Source: an uncultured Clostridia bacterium (lineage in GTDB: Bacteria > Bacillota > Clostridia > Oscillospirales > Ruminococcaceae). Taken from it: a stretch of 61,553 nucleotides of DNA. The stretch spans positions 1-61,553 of the forward strand of contig CALWNT010000079.1 of assembly GCA_944382885.1 (NCBI GenBank), read 5' to 3'. This document shows positions 59,495 to 61,553 of this stretch, one piece after another; position 1 is the stretch's first letter; every line of letters starts with the position of its first letter. The notes under the pieces were generated by a model. That model saw only the letters and a program-made list of their open reading frames with translations. It had not been told where the DNA came from and made no database searches. A program made the position numbers and the translations under genes.

Positions 59495-61150
59495 ATGAAA
59501 GTATGTATTGTCGGGGGAGTTGCAGGGGGCGCCAGTGCTGCGGCACGGCTTAGAAGGCTGGACGAAAAGGCGCAGATTATATTGTTTGAGAAAGGGGAGT
59601 TTATCTCCTATGCCAACTGCGGACTTCCTTATTATATTGGCGGAGAAATCAAAGAACAGGACGACCTGCTGGTCACAAGCCCTCAGATGTTAAAGAATCG
59701 CTTTCAAATCGATGTGCGGGTGAAAAGTGAAGTCGTCAAAATCGATCGTCAGGAAAAGAAAATCACAGTAGAAGACCATGCCACCGGAAACGTCTATGAA
59801 GAGAGCTATGACAAGCTGCTCCTTTCTCCCGGTGCGGCTCCAAAGCGGCCTCAGCTGCCGGGAATCGACTCCGAAGGGCTCTTTTCGGTGCGGGATGTGA
59901 ACAATACCCTGGAGATCGATGCCTATTTGGAGAAAAACGGCGTGACTTCCGCTGTAGTAGTAGGCGGCGGCTTTATTGGTTTGGAAATGGCGGAGAATTT
60001 GAGAAAACGGGATTTAGACGTTACCATAGTGGAATTTGAACCTCAGGTGATGGCGCCTTTAGACCGGGAACTTGCGAATCTGCTTCATCAGGAGCTAATA
60101 AAAAACGGCGTATCGTTAAAGCTCGGTAGAGGAGTTGCCGCCTTTGCAAAGAAGGACGACGGTACGATTGCGGTTTCCCTTACGGACAATAGCCAAGTGG
60201 TGGCTGGTGTTGTTATTTTAGCGATGGGAGTAGCTCCGCGTTCAGAACTGGCGAAAGAAGCGGGGCTAAGCCTCGGCGTTGGAAACAGCATTGCAGTGGA
60301 TGAGTATTTTAGGACCTCCGATCCGGATATTTATGCTGTAGGAGACGCCATTTCGGTGAAAAGCGGTGTGACCGGCGCCGAAATTTTGCTTCCCCTTGCG
60401 GGTCCAGCCAATCGTCAGGGGAGAAGTGCTGCGGAAAACATGATCGGCAGAAAGGTCTCAAACGGGAAAGTCGTCTATGGAAGCTCGGTAGTGAAGGTAT
60501 TTGATTACACTGCCGCTTGTGTGGGGATGAATGAAAAACAGCTGAAAAAAGCGGGTGTGTCCTATCTCAAGACCTATATTTTCCCCAATTCTCACGCTTC
60601 TTATTATCCGGGAGCGAAACAGCTGAATATGAAGCTGCTCTTTGCTCAGGACGGAAAGATTTTGGGGGCTCAGGCGGTTGGAATGGAGTTAGTAGAAAAA
60701 CAGATCGACGTCATCGCTGCCGTTATGAAGCTGGGCGGCACTGTTTATGACTTGGAAGAGTTGGAGCTGTGTTACGCTCCGCCCTTTAACTCTGCCAAGA
60801 GCCCGGTGAATTTTCTTGGTTTTACCGCTGCCAACATCTTAAAGGGGGATATGCCGGTATTTTATGTGGAAGATCTTCCGAAAATCGATCTGGATTCCGC
60901 AATCCTTTTAGATGTAAGAACTAAAGGGGAAGTGGCGGCGATGGGAACGATCCCAGGTGCGGTCAACATTCCGGTAGACAGTCTGCGGGCTCATCTGGAT
61001 GAACTTCCCAAAAGCAAGGAGATTTATGTGACCTGCCAGGTAGGGCTGCGGGGAAATATCGCCTCCAGAATCCTCCTGCAAAACGGTTATCGTGCTTATA
61101 ATTTAAGCGGTGGTTTTAAATTATATCAGCTGATGCAGATGGAATTTTAA
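59495..61150 (+). CDS. CoA-disulfide reductase-like FAD oxidoreductase fused to rhodanese
   Basis: 551 residues from the ATG at 59495 (AGAAAGG 11 bases upstream; a GTG nine bases earlier is too close). [20 protein letters not shown] binds FAD; the single redox Cys42 is in [10 protein letters not shown], typical of CoA-disulfide/NADH oxidase-type enzymes. [20 protein letters not shown] near 155 binds NAD(P)H, and YAVGDAI near 285 is the second FAD site. A C-terminal rhodanese domain from about 455 has its Cys514 in VTCQVGLRG. Reduces CoA disulfide or persulfides; the rhodanese may handle sulfane sulfur. Stand-alone gene. Confidence 0.9.
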   Translation: MKVCIVGGVAGGASAAARLRRLDEKAQIILFEKGEFISYANCGLPYYIGGEIKEQDDLLVTSPQMLKNRFQIDVRVKSEVVKIDRQEKKITVEDHATGNVYEESYDKLLLSPGAAPKRPQLPGIDSEGLFSVRDVNNTLEIDAYLEKNGVTSAVVVGGGFIGLEMAENLRKRDLDVTIVEFEPQVMAPLDRELANLLHQELIKNGVSLKLGRGVAAFAKKDDGTIAVSLTDNSQVVAGVVILAMGVAPRSELAKEAGLSLGVGNSIAVDEYFRTSDPDIYAVGDAISVKSGVTGAEILLPLAGPANRQGRSAAENMIGRKVSNGKVVYGSSVVKVFDYTAACVGMNEKQLKKAGVSYLKTYIFPNSHASYYPGAKQLNMKLLFAQDGKILGAQAVGMELVEKQIDVIAAVMKLGGTVYDLEELELCYAPPFNSAKSPVNFLGFTAANILKGDMPVFYVEDLPKIDLDSAILLDVRTKGEVAAMGTIPGAVNIPVDSLRAHLDELPKSKEIYVTCQVGLRGNIASRILLQNGYRAYNLSGGFKLYQLMQMEF

Positions 61151-61152
61151 TA

Positions 61153-61437
61153 AAAAAAGGAATCCGGCAGAGTATGAGCCGAAAGGGCAACTGCCTGGAT
61201 AATACCGTCATGGAGAATTTCTTCGGCTTGCTCAAAAGTGAACTGCTGTACCTGCAAAAATTCGAATCCCTGGAACACTTCAAACAGGAACTGGTGGACT
61301 ATCTCGATTACTACAATAACCTTAGAATTAAGGCAAAGTTAAAAGGCTTGTCGCCTGCCATTCACAGACAACAAGCCCTTTAGGCTGCCTGAACTACTTT
61401 TTTCTAAAATATTGTCTAACTTTTTGGGGGCACTTCA
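61153..61437 (+). mobile_element. IS3-family (IS150-like) insertion-sequence remnant
   Basis: The frame at 61174-61383 (69 codons, in frame back to about 61153 as KKGIRQSM) encodes the last part of an OrfB transposase: [20 protein letters not shown] with the final acidic residue of the DDE triad, and [19 protein letters not shown]. The rest of the transposase and the left end are missing. The right IS end is probably near 61437, where TGTCTAAC and GGGGGCACTTCA match the type of end seen in this group. Inactive; it begins two bases after the CoA-disulfide reductase stop codon. Confidence 0.85.
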
Positions 61438-61472
61438 GTTTGAACTGCGGCACTCCTTTTTTATTAAAAAAC

Positions 61473-61553
61473 AGAAATTTATCTTACAGAACCCTATGGG
61501 TTCTAAACTCCGTTTGTGGGGGGCCGCCCCCACACCCCGGCTCAATTTTGCTC
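61473..61553. repeat. Second copy of the palindromic MITE-like element, cut by the window end
   Basis: Begins AGAAATTTATCTT (61473-61485) exactly like the element at 39407, then a hairpin on CAGAACCC/GGGTTCT, a G5/C5 hairpin, CACACCCCGGCTCAATTTTG and the loop start CTC at the window edge. It carries the CAGAACC hairpin seen at the right end of the first element, showing that the two ends of the element are variants of one arm. Confidence 0.8.

Noticed and set aside
1..61553. CRISPR arrays, cas genes or other named defence systems
   Set aside because: No regularly spaced direct repeats and no nuclease, helicase, restriction or reverse-transcriptase genes were seen.

Overview
The window looks like the chromosome of a gut Clostridia bacterium, most likely Oscillospiraceae/Ruminococcaceae. 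This is inferred from moderate GC, strong AGGAGG-type ribosome sites with several TTG/GTG starts, near-consensus sigma-A promoters, many U-tract hairpin terminators, the gene families present and an anchored BspA-type LRR protein. No taxonomic marker gene is present, so this is a judgement from style and content.

Layout. (1) 1-6.6 kb: the last codons of a tyrosine recombinase (end of an integrated element lying to the left), a Nudix hydrolase, a kinase-like protein, an NCS2 purine permease, a membrane pyrophosphatase behind a long structured leader, and a decayed chloramphenicol acetyltransferase. (2) 7-30 kb: a glycan-utilisation locus. It has a GntR/LacI-type regulator, a sugar ABC importer (two permeases and a binding lipoprotein, no ATPase), two GH38 alpha-mannosidases, a GH125 exo-mannosidase, GH78 and GH2 enzymes, mannose-6-phosphate isomerase, an MFS carrier, an aldo/keto reductase, a class II aldolase and a PfkB kinase, with a Cys-type sulfatase facing it. 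No glycosidase carries a signal peptide, so the design is import first, then trimming inside the cell; mannose-rich, partly decorated glycans are the likely substrate. (3) 30-36.5 kb: tRNA-Val(GAC), structured gene-poor DNA, adenine deaminase, a small protein plus sigma factor, an LPXTG-like LRR protein and a DUF3089 lipoprotein; probably accessory. (4) 36.6-46.6 kb: a DegV protein, a Na+-decarboxylase beta subunit and a 46-residue gamma-like subunit behind a yybP-ykoY-type (Mn2+) riboswitch, a palindromic mobile-like repeat, an overlapping redox/RNA-repair operon, a nitroreductase, a DUF308 membrane protein, a B12-enzyme activation protein and a Fe-S aldo/keto reductase. (5) 46.7-59.2 kb, minus strand: one compact 11-gene surface-polysaccharide operon. 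(6) 59.3-61.5 kb: CoA-disulfide reductase-rhodanese fusion, an IS3-family remnant, and a second copy of the palindromic repeat cut by the window end.

Most interesting region: the polysaccharide operon. It starts with dTDP-deoxysugar genes (rfbA, rfbB, rfbC and a divergent reductase) and two RgpF-type rhamnan glycosyltransferases, then ends with a capsule/Kdo-transferase-like protein, a hexapeptide acetyltransferase, a KdsB-like CMP-sugar synthetase, a pyruvate-aldolase-like enzyme fused to an extra C-terminal domain, and a HAD phosphatase. The last three could be the analogues of KdsB, KdsA and KdsC. Together with the transferase they suggest an undescribed CMP-activated 2-keto-3-deoxy sugar pathway decorating a rhamnan-type wall polymer in a Gram-positive. 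That is inference from family and order, not proof.
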